From contig NZ_QYAC01000009.1 in NCBI RefSeq assembly GCF_016758195.1, forward strand, positions 84,357 through 148,356: DNA of 64,000 nt, written 5' to 3'. The notes beneath the pieces are model-generated. The model was not told the DNA's origin. It saw nothing but the letters and a program-made list of their open reading frames with translations, and searched no databases. This document shows positions 22,818 through 34,046 of the stretch, piece by piece (position 1 is the stretch's first letter; the number at the start of each line of letters is the position of its first letter). The stretch is from Leucobacter chromiireducens subsp. solipictus (lineage in GTDB: Bacteria > Actinomycetota > Actinomycetes > Actinomycetales > Microbacteriaceae). Position numbers and translations under genes: made by a program.

Positions 22818-23885
22818 CTAGGTTCCGGGGAAATTCGTGTGGGGTGCCGGCGGGGTGACAAAGGGATCGGCGAGCTGGGACGCGGGGACGCCGGCGATCC
22901 TGGCGGCCGCGTAGCCATTCAGCGTCGTCCACAGCCAGTCCTCCCGGAAACGCGCATCGACGTAGAGCAGCCCGATTGCGGTGTTGGCGACCATCGCCCC
23001 GAACGCGCCGACCGCGAAGACCGGCACGCTCCCGATGATTCCGGGAAGCAGCGCTGCGGTCATGTCTGCGGGACTCGTGGGGGAGGAAAGCACGCCGACG
23101 ACCACGATGATGAACATGAGGACCGCGCCGACGACGCCACAGGCCAGGCTGATCACCAGTTGAGTGCCAGCGATCCGCCAGACGCGTCCCCGAGTCAGCT
23201 CCCACGAGCGGCGAAGCGCGTGACGCACGGTGGTCCTCTCGAACACGACGACGCCCGAGGCGAGCTGCAGCCGGAACGTGAGCCACAGGAAGGGAACGCC
23301 CAGCCCGGCGGCGATCACGAAGGACACCGGCACCGCGATGACCGCGGCGAGCATCGCATTCGCGGAGCTGAACAGGGCCATGAACGCCAGCGCCATGACG
23401 CCCGTGACCAGGATCGCGAACGCCACACCCGCGCCGAAGAACACGAGGTTGACCAGCAGGAGCCGCGTCCCGGAAACCCGCAGCAGCCGCCAGAGCTCGG
23501 CGCTCGTGGCGCGATCGCCCAGCAGGGCCACACGCAGATGATGCAGGGCGAACCCCTGGGCGATCACCTGCGCGCCGAGGGCGGCGATGAGCTGCAGGAG
23601 GAGGGCTCCCAGGTAGGGTCCGACGAGGGAACCGTCGATCCCGCCCGGGCTCATCCCATCGAGCCCCGCTGCCGATTGGGCGAGCGCGGCGAGAGTTCCA
23701 GCGCCGAGGTTCACCGCCCACACGATCACACCAGCCACGGCGAGCAACGGCACGGGGTTCTTCCAGACGAGAGAGAACGACTGCCCCAGAACCGCGCCGA
23801 AATCGAGGGGATTGAACCGGGCGGGCTGGGACGGTCCGGGGAGCCGGTGTTCCGGCTCGGGAACCTCGGAACGGGCGTCGGTCAC
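22818..23885 (-). CDS. Multispan membrane protein of unknown function (GDPD membrane-domain-like)
   Basis: A 355-residue protein with about six to seven hydrophobic segments between residues 45 and 310, in the arrangement of the DUF7544/glycerophosphoryl-diester-phosphodiesterase membrane domain: FGAVLGQSFSLVWKNPVPLL at the start and RTTVRHALRRSWELTRGRVWRI before the last helices. No catalytic motif is visible. GTG start at 23885 with GGAGG 10 bases upstream; the frame stays open further upstream but with low-complexity Arg/Pro. It transcribes away from rpoB. Confidence 0.7.
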   Translation of the reverse strand: MTDARSEVPEPEHRLPGPSQPARFNPLDFGAVLGQSFSLVWKNPVPLLAVAGVIVWAVNLGAGTLAALAQSAAGLDGMSPGGIDGSLVGPYLGALLLQLIAALGAQVIAQGFALHHLRVALLGDRATSAELWRLLRVSGTRLLLVNLVFFGAGVAFAILVTGVMALAFMALFSSANAMLAAVIAVPVSFVIAAGLGVPFLWLTFRLQLASGVVVFERTTVRHALRRSWELTRGRVWRIAGTQLVISLACGVVGAVLMFIIVVVGVLSSPTSPADMTAALLPGIIGSVPVFAVGAFGAMVANTAIGLLYVDARFREDWLWTTLNGYAAARIAGVPASQLADPFVTPPAPHTNFPGT

Positions 23886-24186
23886 TCCTGCGATACCTCC
23901 TCGACACGTCGGCTGCGGCCCTTCCAGCCTGTCAGGGGTGCGGGACCCGCACAAGGGAGTGCGGCGTCGGGGGTGTGAAAGAACATCTGATCTGCGCTGG
24001 ACATCGTTCTCGGGCGGTGGTAAAGTCGACAGTTGCACTACGGACACTTGTGTGCCCGCAAATAGCGGTGGGCCCCGGGAGCTGGCGTGAAAACGCAGAT
24101 GAGCCTCGAATTCGTGTTTCGGTAGCTACGCACACTCTCGCAAGACCAGGTCAACCGGCCCGACGGGGCCCACGGAGGTAGTTTCC
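23886..24186. other. rpoB upstream region, no gene seen
   Basis: 301 bases between divergent genes. It holds the rpoB promoter, an approximately 150-base untranslated leader and the GGAGGT ribosome site (24174-24179) 7 bases before the TTG start. No additional coding frame is supported. Confidence 0.7.
23998..24026 (+). promoter_or_regulatory. Promoter of rpoBC
   Basis: TGGACA (23998-24003), exactly 17 bases, TAAAGT (24021-24026). Spacing and both hexamers fit the main vegetative sigma factor. The same TAAAGT -10 recurs in front of rpsL, suggesting shared growth control. Confidence 0.65.
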
Positions 24187-27100
24187 TTGGCTGCTGCGCG
24201 CAACGCATCGTCATCCACCCAACCGAAGAACGGCCGCGATCATCAGCGCCTGTCCTTCGCCAAAATTTCCGACACGCTGTCGGTGCCGAACCTGCTGGCA
24301 CTGCAGCTCGAGAGCTTCGACTGGCTCGTCGGCAACGATGTCTGGAAGGAGCGCGTCGTCGAGGCTCAGGCCGCGGGACGCGACGACATCGCACTGAAGA
24401 GCGGTCTGGAGGAGATCTTCGACGAGATCTCCCCGATCGAGGACAACGCTGGCACCATGCAGCTGTCCTTCGAGAACCCGATTCTCGACGAGCAGAAGTT
24501 CACCATCGAGGAGTGCAAGGAGCGCGGCAAGACGTACGCGGCTCCGCTGTACGTCGAGGCGGCGTTCTACAACACCGAGACGCAGGTGCTGAAGAGCCAG
24601 ACGGTCTACATGGGCGATTTCCCCATCATGACCGACAAGGGCACCTTCATCATCAACGGCACCGAGCGCGTCATCGTGTCGCAGCTGGTCCGGAGCCCGG
24701 GCGTCTACTTCGACCGCACCCAGGAGAAGACCTCCGATAAGGACGTCTTCACCGCTCGCGTGATCCCGAGCCGCGGTGCGTGGCTCGAGTTCGAGGTCGA
24801 CAAGCGCGACCAGGTCGGCGTGCGTATCGACCGCAAGCGTAAGCAGTCGGTCACGGTCTTCCTGAAGGCCCTCGGCATGACGAGCGAGGAGATCCTCGAG
24901 GAGTTCGCCGGTTACGAGTCGATCGCGCTCACCCTTGAAAAGGACGGCATCCTCACGCAGGAGGAAGCGCTCAAGGACATCTACCGCAAGCAGCGTCCGG
25001 GCGAGCAGGTGGCGATCGAGGCCGCGCGCGCGCTCCTCGACAACAGCTACTTCAACGAGAAGCGCTACGACCTCGCCAAGGTGGGTCGCTACAAGATCAA
25101 CCGCAAGCTCGGCATCGACGCGCCGATCACCGACTCGGTGCTCTCGCTCGAGGACATCGTCGCGACGATCAAGTACCTCGTGGGCCTCCACGCCGGCACC
25201 GAGAAGCTCCCCGGCGTCCGCGACGGCGAGATCATCGACATCCGCCTGGACACCGACGATATCGACCACTTCGGGAACCGTCGTATCCGCGCCGTGGGCG
25301 AGCTCATCCAGAACCAGGTCCGCACGGGCCTGAGCCGCATGGAGCGCGTGGTCCGCGAGCGTATGACGACGCAGGACATCGAGGCGATCACGCCGAACAC
25401 CCTGATCAACACGCGTCCCGTGTTGGCCGCGATCAAGGAGTTCTTCGGCACCTCGCAGCTGTCGCAGTTCATGGATCAGAACAACCCGCTCGCGGGTCTG
25501 ACCAACAAGCGCCGTCTGTCCGCGCTGGGCCCGGGCGGTCTGTCCCGTGACCGCGCAGGCGTCGAGGTGCGAGACGTGCACCCCTCGCACTACGGCCGCA
25601 TGTGCCCCATTGAGACCCCGGAAGGCCCGAACATTGGTCTGATCGGCGCGCTCGCAACCTTTGCGCGGATCAACGCGTTCGGCTTCATCGAGACGCCGTA
25701 CCGCCGCGTCATCGAGGGCAAGGTCACGGACGAGGTCAACTACCTCACCGCGCACGAGGAGGACGAGTACCTCATCGCGCAGGCCGGGGCCCCGCTCACG
25801 AAGGACGGCAAGTTCTCCGAGAAGCAGGTCCTCGCCCGTCCCCGTGGCTCCGAGGTGGTCCTCGTCGACGCTGAGCGCGTCGACTACATGGACGTCTCGC
25901 CGCGCCAGATGGTGTCGGTCGCGACCTCGCTGATCCCGTTCCTCGAGCACGACGATGCAAACCGCGCCCTCATGGGTGCCAACATGCAGCGTCAGGCCGT
26001 GCCGCTCGTCCGCTCCGAGTCGCCCGTGGTGGGCACCGGTATGGAGGGGTACGCCGCCATCGACGCGGGCGACGTGGTCACCGCCGCGAAGTCCGGTGTG
26101 ATCGCTGACGTTTCGGCTGACGTCGTCACCATCCAGGAGGATGAGGGCGGCACGAAGAGCTACTTCATGCGCAAGTTCGACCGCTCCAACCAGGGCACGA
26201 ACTACAACCACCGCGTGATCGTCAAGGCCGGCGATCGCATCGAGGCCGGCGAGGTCATCGCCGACGGCCCCGCGACGGAGAACGGCGAGCTCGCGCTCGG
26301 CAAGAACCTCCTCGTGGCGTTCATGTCCTGGGAGGGTCATAACTTCGAGGACGCGATCATCCTGAGCCAGAACCTGGTGAAGGACGACACGCTCTCCTCG
26401 ATCCACATCGAGGAATACGACATCGATGCCCGCGACACCAAGCTCGGCAAGGAGGAGATCACCCGTGATCTCCCCAACGCGAGCATGGAGGCGCTGAAGG
26501 ACCTCGACGAGCGCGGCATCATCCGCATCGGCGCCGAGGTGTCGCCCGGCGACATCCTCGTCGGCAAGGTCACGCCGAAGGGCGAGACCGAGCTGTCGGC
26601 CGAGGAGCGCCTGCTCCGCGCGATCTTCAACGAGAAGAGCCGCGAGGTGCGCGACACGTCCCTGAAGGTGCCGCACGGCGTCTCGGGCACGGTCACGTCC
26701 GTCAAGGTCTTCGACGCGGAGAACGACAACGACGACGAGCTCGGCTCGGGCGTCAACCAGCGCGTCGTGGTCTACATCGCTCAGAAGCGTAAGATCACCG
26801 AGGGCGACAAGCTTGCCGGCCGTCACGGCAACAAGGGCGTCATCTCGAAGATCCTCCCGGTCGAGGACATGCCGTTCCTCGCGGACGGGACCCCGGTCGA
26901 CGTGATCCTGAACCCGCTGGGCATCCCCGGTCGAATGAACTTCGGCCAGGTGCTCGAGGTCCACCTCGGCTGGATCGCGAAGCAGGGCTGGAAGGTCGAG
27001 GGGACGCCGGAGTGGGCTGCGAAGCTGTCGCAGCAGGCACTCGAGGCTGCCCCGAACACGAAGGTCGCGACCCCCGTGTTCGACGGTGCGTCCGAGGCGG

Positions 27101-27684
27101 AGATCGCCGGTCTGCTGGATTCCACGCTGGAGACCCGCGACGGTGAGCGCCTGATCGATTCGAGCGGCAAGACCCGCCTGTTCGACGGCCGTTCCGGCGA
27201 GCCCTACCCGTACCCGATCGCGGTCGGCTACATGTACATCCTGAAGCTGCACCACCTGGTCGACGACAAGATCCACGCGCGTTCGACCGGTCCGTACTCC
27301 ATGATCACGCAGCAGCCGCTGGGTGGTAAGGCGCAGTTCGGCGGACAGCGTTTCGGTGAGATGGAAGTGTGGGCGCTCGAGGCCTACGGCGCGGCATACG
27401 CGCTGCAGGAGCTCCTCACGGTCAAGTCCGACGACATCCTCGGCCGCGTGAAGGTCTACGAGGCGATCGTCCGCGGCGAGAACATCCCGGAGCCGGGTGT
27501 GCCCGAGTCGTTCCGCGTCCTGCTCAAGGAAATGCAGTCGCTCTGCCTGAACGTCGAGGTGCTCGGTGCGGACGGTAACGCCGTCAGCCTGCGTGACAAC
27601 GATGACGAGGCCCACCGCACGGCAGAAGAACTGGGGATTAACCTCTCCAGCCGCTTCGAGACGTCGTCGATCGACGACATCTAA
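24187..27684 (+). CDS. rpoB: DNA-directed RNA polymerase subunit beta
   Basis: Beta subunit of RNA polymerase, 1165 residues, of actinobacterial length. The TTG at 24187 is the start, with GGAGGT 7 bases upstream. The rifamycin pocket (about residues 420-447) reads [11 protein letters not shown], then [16 protein letters not shown]. Thus the residue equal to E. coli His526 is Asn (residue 440, codon AAC at 25504-25506) and Ser522 is Ala, whereas Gln513, Asp516 and Ser531 are unchanged. The catalytic-side [10 protein letters not shown] block is intact. rpoC follows after 35 bases. Confidence 0.99.
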   Translation: MAAARNASSSTQPKNGRDHQRLSFAKISDTLSVPNLLALQLESFDWLVGNDVWKERVVEAQAAGRDDIALKSGLEEIFDEISPIEDNAGTMQLSFENPILDEQKFTIEECKERGKTYAAPLYVEAAFYNTETQVLKSQTVYMGDFPIMTDKGTFIINGTERVIVSQLVRSPGVYFDRTQEKTSDKDVFTARVIPSRGAWLEFEVDKRDQVGVRIDRKRKQSVTVFLKALGMTSEEILEEFAGYESIALTLEKDGILTQEEALKDIYRKQRPGEQVAIEAARALLDNSYFNEKRYDLAKVGRYKINRKLGIDAPITDSVLSLEDIVATIKYLVGLHAGTEKLPGVRDGEIIDIRLDTDDIDHFGNRRIRAVGELIQNQVRTGLSRMERVVRERMTTQDIEAITPNTLINTRPVLAAIKEFFGTSQLSQFMDQNNPLAGLTNKRRLSALGPGGLSRDRAGVEVRDVHPSHYGRMCPIETPEGPNIGLIGALATFARINAFGFIETPYRRVIEGKVTDEVNYLTAHEEDEYLIAQAGAPLTKDGKFSEKQVLARPRGSEVVLVDAERVDYMDVSPRQMVSVATSLIPFLEHDDANRALMGANMQRQAVPLVRSESPVVGTGMEGYAAIDAGDVVTAAKSGVIADVSADVVTIQEDEGGTKSYFMRKFDRSNQGTNYNHRVIVKAGDRIEAGEVIADGPATENGELALGKNLLVAFMSWEGHNFEDAIILSQNLVKDDTLSSIHIEEYDIDARDTKLGKEEITRDLPNASMEALKDLDERGIIRIGAEVSPGDILVGKVTPKGETELSAEERLLRAIFNEKSREVRDTSLKVPHGVSGTVTSVKVFDAENDNDDELGSGVNQRVVVYIAQKRKITEGDKLAGRHGNKGVISKILPVEDMPFLADGTPVDVILNPLGIPGRMNFGQVLEVHLGWIAKQGWKVEGTPEWAAKLSQQALEAAPNTKVATPVFDGASEAEIAGLLDSTLETRDGERLIDSSGKTRLFDGRSGEPYPYPIAVGYMYILKLHHLVDDKIHARSTGPYSMITQQPLGGKAQFGGQRFGEMEVWALEAYGAAYALQELLTVKSDDILGRVKVYEAIVRGENIPEPGVPESFRVLLKEMQSLCLNVEVLGADGNAVSLRDNDDEAHRTAEELGINLSSRFETSSIDDI

Positions 27685-27719
27685 GCCGCCCCAGACGTTT
27701 AGCTACCAAGGAGAACATT

Positions 27720-30700
27720 TTGCTCGAGGGTACGAGTTTCAATGAGCTGCAGATCCGTCTGGCGACCGCTGACGACATCCGCAGCTGGTCATTCGGCGAG
27801 GTCAAGAAGCCGGAGACCATTAACTACCGCACGCTGAAGCCCGAGAAGGACGGTCTGTTCGGCGAGCAGATCTTCGGTCCGAGCCGGGACTGGGAGTGCG
27901 CGTGTGGCAAGTACAAGCGCGTCCGCTACAAGGGCATCGTCTGCGAGCGGTGTGGGGTTGAGGTCACGAAGTCCTCGGTGCGCCGTGAGCGCATGGGCCA
28001 CATCGAGCTGGCCGCGCCGGTCACGCACATCTGGTACTTCAAGGGCGTCCCGTCGCGCCTGGGCTACCTGCTCGACATGGCGCCGAAGGACCTCGAGAAG
28101 GTCATCTACTTCGCGGCGTACATGATCATCGACATCGATGAAGAGGGCCGTCACGAGGATCTCGCTGAGCTTGAGGCCGAGCTGCGGCTCGAGCTGAAGG
28201 CGCTCGAGGACCAGCGCGACATCCAGATCGCTCAGCGCCAGCAGCAGGCCGAGACCGACCTGGCCGCACTGGAAGCCGAAGGGGCGAAGGCCGATCAGCG
28301 CCGCCGCGCCGAGGCCTCGGCTGAGAAGGAAATGACCGCGATCCGCAAGGGCTTCGACGACGACATCGCTCGTCTGCAGCGCGTGTGGGAGGACTTCCGC
28401 AACCTGAAGGTGGGCGACCTCAAGCCCGAGGACGCCGTCTTCGCTGACCTCATGGACCGCTACGGCGATTACTTCGAGGCGTACATGGGTGCCGAAGCCA
28501 TCAAGAAGCGCCTGGAAGCCTTCGACCTGGAGGCTGAGGCGGAGACGCTGCACCTGCAGATCTCCGAAGGCAAGGGCCAGAAGAAGATCCGCGCGATCAA
28601 GCGCCTGAAGGTCGTCAGCGCCTTCCTGCAGACCGGGGCAAGCCCGGCCGCGATGGTGCTCGACGTGGTCCCGGTGATCCCGCCGGAGCTGCGTCCGATG
28701 GTGCAGCTCGACGGTGGCCGCTTCGCGACCTCGGATCTGAACGATCTGTACCGCCGTGTGATCAACCGCAACAACCGCCTCCGCCGCCTGCTCGATCTCG
28801 GTGCCCCCGAGATCATCGTGAACAACGAGAAGCGCATGCTGCAGGAAGCCGTGGACGCGCTGTTCGACAACGGCCGCCGCGGCCGCCCCGTGACGGGCAC
28901 CGGCAACCGCGCGCTGAAGTCCCTGAGCGACATGCTCAAGGGCAAGCAGGGTCGCTTCCGTCAGAACCTGCTCGGCAAGCGCGTCGACTACTCCGGCCGT
29001 TCGGTCATCGTGGTCGGCCCGCAGCTGAAGCTGCACCAGTGTGGCCTGCCGAAGCAGATGGCGCTCGAGCTGTTCAAGCCGTTCGTGATCAAGCGCCTCA
29101 TGGATCTGTCGCACGCGCAGAACGTGAAGGCCGCAAAGCGCATGGTGGAGCGCGCGCGCTCCGAGGTCTGGGACGTGCTCGAGGAGATCATCCGCGAGCG
29201 CCCCGTGCTGCTCAACCGTGCACCGACCCTGCACCGCCTCGGCATCCAGGCGTTCGAGCCGCAGCTCGTGGAGGGCAAGGCGATCCAGCTGCACCCCCTC
29301 GTGTGTGCCGCGTTCAACGCCGACTTCGATGGCGACCAGATGGCAGTGCACCTGCCGCTGTCGGTCGAGGCTCAGGCCGAAGCACGCGTGCTGATGCTCG
29401 CGTCGAACAACATCCTGAAGCCGTCGGACGGCCGCCCGGTGACCCTGCCCTCGCAGGACATGATCATCGGCCTGCACCACCTCACCACCATCAAGCCGGA
29501 CTCGGTCGGCACCGGCCGTGCCTTCGGCTCGGTGGCCGAGGCGATCCTCGCGATGGACGAGGGCAGCCTGGATCTGGGTGCACAGGCCCGGATCCGCCTG
29601 ACCGGGTACACCGATGCGCAGGGCGTCACCCACGACAAGCCCGTGCTCGTCGAGACCTCGCTCGGCCGCGCCCTCTTCAACGAGGCGCTGCCCGCGGACT
29701 ACGTGTACTTCGAGGCGGTCGCCGACAAGAACACGCTGTCCGGCCTGGTCAACGACCTCGCGGAGCGGTACCCGAAGGTGGAGGTCGCGGCAACGCTCGA
29801 CCGCATCAAGGACGCCGGCTTCTACTGGGCTTCGCGCTCGGGCGTGACCGTTGCGCTCTCCGATATCGTGACCCCGGCCAACAAGGGCGAGATCATCGCG
29901 GAGCACGAGAAGCGCGCCGCGAAGGTTCAGCGCGACTACGACCGCGGCATGATCCAGGACAGCGAGCGGCACAAGGCGCTCACCGAGATCTGGACGGAGG
30001 CGACCGACGAGGTGGCCGCCGCGATGCGCGAGTCGTTCCCCGCGGACAACACCATCTTCCGGATGGTGTCCTCGGGTGCTCGTGGTAACTGGCTGCAGAT
30101 CCGAAACATCGCGGGTATGCGTGGCCTGGTGTCGAACCCGAAGGGCGAGATCATCCCCCGCCCGATCATCAACTCGTACCGCGAGGGCCTGTCGGTGGCG
30201 GAGTACTTCATCGCGACCCACGGTGCGCGTAAGGGTCTGGCCGATACCGCTCTGCGTACCGCCGACTCCGGGTACCTGACCCGTCGTCTGGTGGACGTCT
30301 CGCAGGACGTCATCATCCGCGAAGAGGACTGTGGCACGCGCCGTGGCCTCGACCTCCCGATCGCTGCACCGGACGCCAACGGCGTGCTGGTCGGCGACGA
30401 GAACGTCGAGAACTCGGTCTACGCCCGGACGCTCGCCGCGGACGCGGTCGCCCCGGACGGCACCGTTGTGGCGTCGGCGGGCGAGGACGTCGGCGACGTG
30501 CTCATCGAGAAGCTCATCGCCGGTGGCGTCATCGAGATCAAGGTCCGCTCGGTCCTGACCTGTGAGTCGGCAGTCGGCGTCTGCGCCACCTGCTACGGCC
30601 GTTCGCTCGCGACCGGTCAGCGCGTCGACATCGGCGAGGCCGTCGGCATCATCGCGGCACAGTCGATTGGTGAGCCCGGTACCCAGCTGACGATGCGTAC

Positions 30701-31613
30701 GTTCCACACGGGTGGTTCGGCATCGGCTGACGACATCACGCAGGGTCTGCCCCGCGTGCAGGAGCTCTTCGAAGCGCGTACCCCGAAGGGTGCGTCCCCG
30801 ATCGCCGAGGCCGCCGGCCGCGTCACGATCGAGGACACCGAGAAGAGCCGTCGCATCCTCCTGATGCCGGACGACGGCACCGAGGAGAAGGCGTACCCCG
30901 TCCTGAAGCGTGCCACCCTGCTCGTCGCAGACGGTGACCACGTCGAGCTCGGCCAGCCGTTCCTCGCCGGAACGCTTGACCCGAAGGACATCCTGCAGGT
31001 CGGTTCCACCGAGAACGGGAAGCACATCCCGGGTGAGCGCGCCGTGCAGAAGTACCTCGTTGAGGGCGTGCAGGGCGTGTACCGCTCGCAGGGCGTGCCG
31101 ATCCACGATAAGCACATCGAGGTCATCGTGCGCCAGATGCTGCGCAAGGTCACCGTCGTCGATCACGGCGAGACCGAGCTGCTCCCGGGCGAGCTCGTCG
31201 ACCGGGCGCGCTACCAGCGCATCAACCGTGAGGCGATCCTCGAGACCAAGCGTGCCGCAACGGCTCGTCCCGAGGTCATGGGTATCACCAAGGCGTCGCT
31301 CGCGACCGAGTCGTGGCTGTCGGCGGCCTCCTTCCAGGAGACCACCCGCGTGCTCACCCAGGCGGCGATGGAGGGATCGAAGGATCCGCTCATCGGTCTG
31401 AAGGAGAACGTCATCATCGGTAAGCTCATCCCGGCTGGTACGGGGCTGAGCACCTACCGCGACGTCACCGTCGAGGCGACCGAGGAAGCGAAGGCGGAGC
31501 GGTACCCGAACCGCCTGTTCGCGACCGAGGGCACCTTCGATGAGAACGACCTCTCGTTCGTGGACTTCGACAGCTTCACGGCTGACGAGTTCAACCCGGG
31601 GAACTACAGCTAG
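27720..31613 (+). CDS. rpoC: DNA-directed RNA polymerase subunit beta'
   Basis: Beta' subunit, 1297 residues. TTG start at 27720 with AAGGAG upstream. Seen: zinc ribbon cysteines Cys60, Cys62, Cys75 and Cys78, the catalytic NADFDGD motif (533-539) binding Mg2+, and the C-terminal second zinc cluster region ([13 protein letters not shown]). An insertion of charged coiled-coil (about 145-225, rich in Glu/Ala/Arg) is the usual actinobacterial beta' feature. It ends at a UUCG-capped hairpin. Confidence 0.99.
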   Translation: MLEGTSFNELQIRLATADDIRSWSFGEVKKPETINYRTLKPEKDGLFGEQIFGPSRDWECACGKYKRVRYKGIVCERCGVEVTKSSVRRERMGHIELAAPVTHIWYFKGVPSRLGYLLDMAPKDLEKVIYFAAYMIIDIDEEGRHEDLAELEAELRLELKALEDQRDIQIAQRQQQAETDLAALEAEGAKADQRRRAEASAEKEMTAIRKGFDDDIARLQRVWEDFRNLKVGDLKPEDAVFADLMDRYGDYFEAYMGAEAIKKRLEAFDLEAEAETLHLQISEGKGQKKIRAIKRLKVVSAFLQTGASPAAMVLDVVPVIPPELRPMVQLDGGRFATSDLNDLYRRVINRNNRLRRLLDLGAPEIIVNNEKRMLQEAVDALFDNGRRGRPVTGTGNRALKSLSDMLKGKQGRFRQNLLGKRVDYSGRSVIVVGPQLKLHQCGLPKQMALELFKPFVIKRLMDLSHAQNVKAAKRMVERARSEVWDVLEEIIRERPVLLNRAPTLHRLGIQAFEPQLVEGKAIQLHPLVCAAFNADFDGDQMAVHLPLSVEAQAEARVLMLASNNILKPSDGRPVTLPSQDMIIGLHHLTTIKPDSVGTGRAFGSVAEAILAMDEGSLDLGAQARIRLTGYTDAQGVTHDKPVLVETSLGRALFNEALPADYVYFEAVADKNTLSGLVNDLAERYPKVEVAATLDRIKDAGFYWASRSGVTVALSDIVTPANKGEIIAEHEKRAAKVQRDYDRGMIQDSERHKALTEIWTEATDEVAAAMRESFPADNTIFRMVSSGARGNWLQIRNIAGMRGLVSNPKGEIIPRPIINSYREGLSVAEYFIATHGARKGLADTALRTADSGYLTRRLVDVSQDVIIREEDCGTRRGLDLPIAAPDANGVLVGDENVENSVYARTLAADAVAPDGTVVASAGEDVGDVLIEKLIAGGVIEIKVRSVLTCESAVGVCATCYGRSLATGQRVDIGEAVGIIAAQSIGEPGTQLTMRTFHTGGSASADDITQGLPRVQELFEARTPKGASPIAEAAGRVTIEDTEKSRRILLMPDDGTEEKAYPVLKRATLLVADGDHVELGQPFLAGTLDPKDILQVGSTENGKHIPGERAVQKYLVEGVQGVYRSQGVPIHDKHIEVIVRQMLRKVTVVDHGETELLPGELVDRARYQRINREAILETKRAATARPEVMGITKASLATESWLSAASFQETTRVLTQAAMEGSKDPLIGLKENVIIGKLIPAGTGLSTYRDVTVEATEEAKAERYPNRLFATEGTFDENDLSFVDFDSFTADEFNPGNYS

Positions 31614-31642
31614 GGCCTCGGCCCGGCTCCGTCCCGGAGCCT

Positions 31643-31680
31643 GAAGCGGGCGCTCGCACTTCGGTGCGGGCGCCCGCTTC
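31643..31680 (+). terminator. Terminator hairpin after rpoC
   Basis: Arms GAAGCGGGCGC and GCGCCCGCTTC plus an inner GCAC/GTGC pair close on a TTCG loop (C(UUCG)G type). It starts 30 bases after the rpoC stop. No long U-tract follows, but the stem is very stable. Confidence 0.7.
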
Positions 31681-31734
31681 TGCATTGTGCGAGGATGAGA
31701 ACGGCGGCATTTAGCCGATTCCGGGCGCGTAGCC

Positions 31735-31763
31735 CCGACAAACCCCGGGCAAGGTTGTACTGT
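31735..31763 (+). promoter_or_regulatory. Candidate promoter of the three-gene membrane unit
   Basis: CCGACA (31735-31740), 17 bases, TACTGT (31758-31763). Transcription would start near 31770, leaving a 53-base leader with GAGAGG before the ATG at 31823. Confidence 0.4.
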
Positions 31764-31822
31764 GGCGGCACAGAGAGTGTGTTCGGCGATCCTGAGCCCG
31801 AGCACGAACGAGAGGTGCAGCG

Positions 31823-32851
31823 ATGAGCGAAGAGCGCGAGACGCCCCCAGCGCGGGCCGCCGAAACGCCGGAACCCGGCGAAGCCCCCGGAGCGCCCGTC
31901 GAGGAAACCCTGGCGAGCGACACCGAGGTGCTCCGCGCGGTCGAACGCGCGCGGGAGGCCGACGCGAGCGCGGAGGTCGCCGGCGCGGAACCCACGACGC
32001 CGGGCGCGGACGACGCGGCACCCGGTGCGGCGGCCGACGCCGAGAGCGCGGAACAGGCACGCCGCGAGGCCATCGCCGCGGTGGACACACAGCTCGACAT
32101 GGCACCCGCCACCACCCCGGTCACCGCTGAGCCCGCCCCGAGCTTCGACGATCTTCCCAGCGCCGCGAACCCCGTGGCCGCCGACCCGACTGCGGTACTC
32201 GGTGCCGCCTTGCCGCCGGCCCGCGACGGAGAGATCCGGATCAGCGCCGATCATCCGATGGCGGCGCTCTATATGCAGACGCCGATGCCGCCCGAGATTC
32301 GGGGCAACCGCGGCGCGGGGATCCTGATTTCGCTGCTCGCCACGGTGGTGTTTGCCGCGCTGTACCTGGGTGCGATCGCGCTCTGGATCGCGCCGGACTT
32401 CCCGCCGTCACAGTTCCTCGACGCCGGGCTGATGCCCTGGCTCACCTCGTGGTTGTTTATCGTCCCGACGGCCGCGTTCTTCGTGGCGCTCTCGCTGCTC
32501 GTGCTGATCGTCGGCCGGGCCGGCTGGTGGGCCTACGTGCTGGGCGGGTTCTTCGTGGCGGTGGTGGTGGCGGCCGCGGCGGCCGTGACGATCAGCCTCG
32601 CGGGGACCCCGTACGCGACGCCGCAGGACATGCTCCCGGGCTTCCGGTTCGGGATCGCGACGCTCCCCGAGATGGTGCATCGCTTCGCCATGACCACCCC
32701 GGTGATCGCTGCGGCGCTTCTCGCCCGCGAGGTGTCGATCTGGTTCGGCGCCTGGATCGGGGCTCGCGGACGTCGCATGAAGCTCCGCAACGCGGAGGCG
32801 CTCGCCGAGTACGAGACCGCCCTCGCCGAGGCACAGGTCACGCAGCCATGA
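31823..32851 (+). CDS. Membrane protein of unknown function with acidic N-terminal domain
   Basis: A 342-residue protein. Residues 1-140 are low-complexity Ala/Glu/Pro/Asp, likely disordered and cytoplasmic. Then four hydrophobic helices follow between about 165 and 300 (ILISLLATVVFAALYLGAIA, FIVPTAAFFVALSLLVLIVG, YVLGGFFVAVVVAAAAAVTI and a last one), ending in a charged tail. I recognise no domain. First gene of a tightly packed trio (ATGA overlap), directly after rpoC, so perhaps a conserved but undescribed membrane complex. Confidence 0.75.
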   Translation: MSEERETPPARAAETPEPGEAPGAPVEETLASDTEVLRAVERAREADASAEVAGAEPTTPGADDAAPGAAADAESAEQARREAIAAVDTQLDMAPATTPVTAEPAPSFDDLPSAANPVAADPTAVLGAALPPARDGEIRISADHPMAALYMQTPMPPEIRGNRGAGILISLLATVVFAALYLGAIALWIAPDFPPSQFLDAGLMPWLTSWLFIVPTAAFFVALSLLVLIVGRAGWWAYVLGGFFVAVVVAAAAAVTISLAGTPYATPQDMLPGFRFGIATLPEMVHRFAMTTPVIAAALLAREVSIWFGAWIGARGRRMKLRNAEALAEYETALAEAQVTQP

Positions 32852-33330
32852 GTGGGGGCCCCCGCCGCGGGGTCACCCGCGGGTACGTGGGGGCCCTGAT
32901 CCTCGCCGCAGCGATCGTTGCGGCGGCGCTGCTGATCGCGGCGTGGGGCACGCTGTCCCTGCTGCTGGATCGTGACCCCGTGAGCAGCCCGGAGGTCTCG
33001 CGGCTCGTCGGCCCGGCACTCGTGTTCCTGGCGCTGGGGCTGCTCGCCGGATCGCTCTGGTTGCAGAGCCTGATCCTGCTGCGCGGGCAACGTGGCCCGG
33101 CGTGGGGGCACATCATCGGCACGGCCGGGGCGGCGTATCTGCTGTGGTCCGGCGGGGGCTTCCTCGCGGGCATGACGCTCGAGGAAACGATCCTGAGCCC
33201 GTTCGGCGCGGCGATTCCGGTGATCTGGCTCGTCGTGGGCCTCCTGTACTGGGCCGTGTTGATGCGCCGGGTGTACACCGATCGGCCGCCACCCCGCTGG
33301 CCCTGGGAACGCGACGAGGACGCCGCGTAA
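32848..33330 (+). CDS. Small four-helix membrane protein of unknown function
   Basis: A 160-residue protein with about four hydrophobic helices (near residues 13-35, 51-75, 82-108, 115-140) and a basic/Trp-rich C-terminus (PPPRWPWERDEDAA). Its ATG overlaps the stop of the previous gene (ATGA) and its TAA overlaps the next ATG (TAATG), so the three genes are translationally coupled. No known family recognised. Confidence 0.75.
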   Translation: MSGGPRRGVTRGYVGALILAAAIVAAALLIAAWGTLSLLLDRDPVSSPEVSRLVGPALVFLALGLLAGSLWLQSLILLRGQRGPAWGHIIGTAGAAYLLWSGGGFLAGMTLEETILSPFGAAIPVIWLVVGLLYWAVLMRRVYTDRPPPRWPWERDEDAA

Positions 33331-33968
33331 TGGCCGCCGGGGCGATCGAGGACCGGGTGAGCGTCGCCGTGGACGCCTGGCTCCGCTGGGTGCCGAGCTG
33401 GCGTCCCGGGAGCCATCGCGGCCGTGCGCGGCTGTGCCGGCGCTGCACGGGATCGCCCCTCATCATTGCCGCCGGCCTGCCCGGCGGCGTGCCGCATCAG
33501 GTGATCCACGCGCTCCTGTCGCGGATGCACCGGATCATCGACCGGCGCGTCGACGAGTTCACCGAGGCCGAACTCCCCGCCCTGCACGCCGAGCTCGCCA
33601 CCGAGGAAGTGTGGCGCGCGGGCGGCTACGACCCGGGTGCCGGCCTCGCCCCCGAGTACGACGGCATGGACCCGGATCCGGAGCCGGGGGACTCCTCGCA
33701 GCCGTTCCTCTTCACGCTGAGCGGTCTCGCGGCGGAGAGTCAGGGCGCGCCGCCGCTGCCACGGCCCCCGCTGAGCGCGGAGGAGAAACAGCAGTTGCGC
33801 GCCGAGGTCGCGCGCGCGGGCGAGTTCGCGGAGTCCTGCGGCCGCGAGGTCTGTTTCGCGCTCGTGGGACACCGGGATCGGATTACCGCGGCCATCGACC
33901 GGTTCGTGGAGCCGCAGATCGAGGCGCTGCTCAGCGAGCTCAGCGAGGGGCTCGAACCGCCGAGCTGA
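33330..33968 (+). CDS. Hypothetical cytoplasmic protein, third gene of membrane unit
   Basis: A 212-residue soluble protein. It has a CRRC pair near residue 36, a Trp-rich start (DAWLRWVPSWRPG), an acidic central part (DGMDPDPEPGD) and a helical, charged C-terminal half with a CGREVC segment. I recognise no family. The ATG at 33330 is shared with the preceding TAA; a longer upstream frame would only overlap the previous gene. A hairpin follows the stop. Confidence 0.7.
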   Translation: MAAGAIEDRVSVAVDAWLRWVPSWRPGSHRGRARLCRRCTGSPLIIAAGLPGGVPHQVIHALLSRMHRIIDRRVDEFTEAELPALHAELATEEVWRAGGYDPGAGLAPEYDGMDPDPEPGDSSQPFLFTLSGLAAESQGAPPLPRPPLSAEEKQQLRAEVARAGEFAESCGREVCFALVGHRDRITAAIDRFVEPQIEALLSELSEGLEPPS

Positions 33969-33999
33969 GCCCAGGCCTGTCTGCCCGCCAGGCTGCCCC

Positions 34000-34027
34000 G
34001 CACTGCCCGCCAGAGGCGCGGCAGTGC
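34000..34027. terminator. Hairpin between convergent genes
   Basis: GCACTGCC (34000-34007) and GGCAGTGC (34020-34027) with a 12-base loop. An 11-base direct repeat CTGCCCGCCAG (33981-33991 and 34003-34013) overlaps it. It could serve both the membrane trio and the opposing MFS gene. Confidence 0.5.
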
Positions 34028-34046
34028 AGGGCAAGGCAGCGCATGA

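Noticed and set aside
24211..27615. Very long antisense open frame opposite rpoB
   Set aside because: It mirrors rpoB codon structure (GC-rich third positions leave the opposite frame open); no ribosome site or recognisable protein.
27789..32105. 1438-residue antisense frame opposite rpoC
   Set aside because: Same cause; composition is typical of a shadow frame and it runs past gene ends and a terminator.
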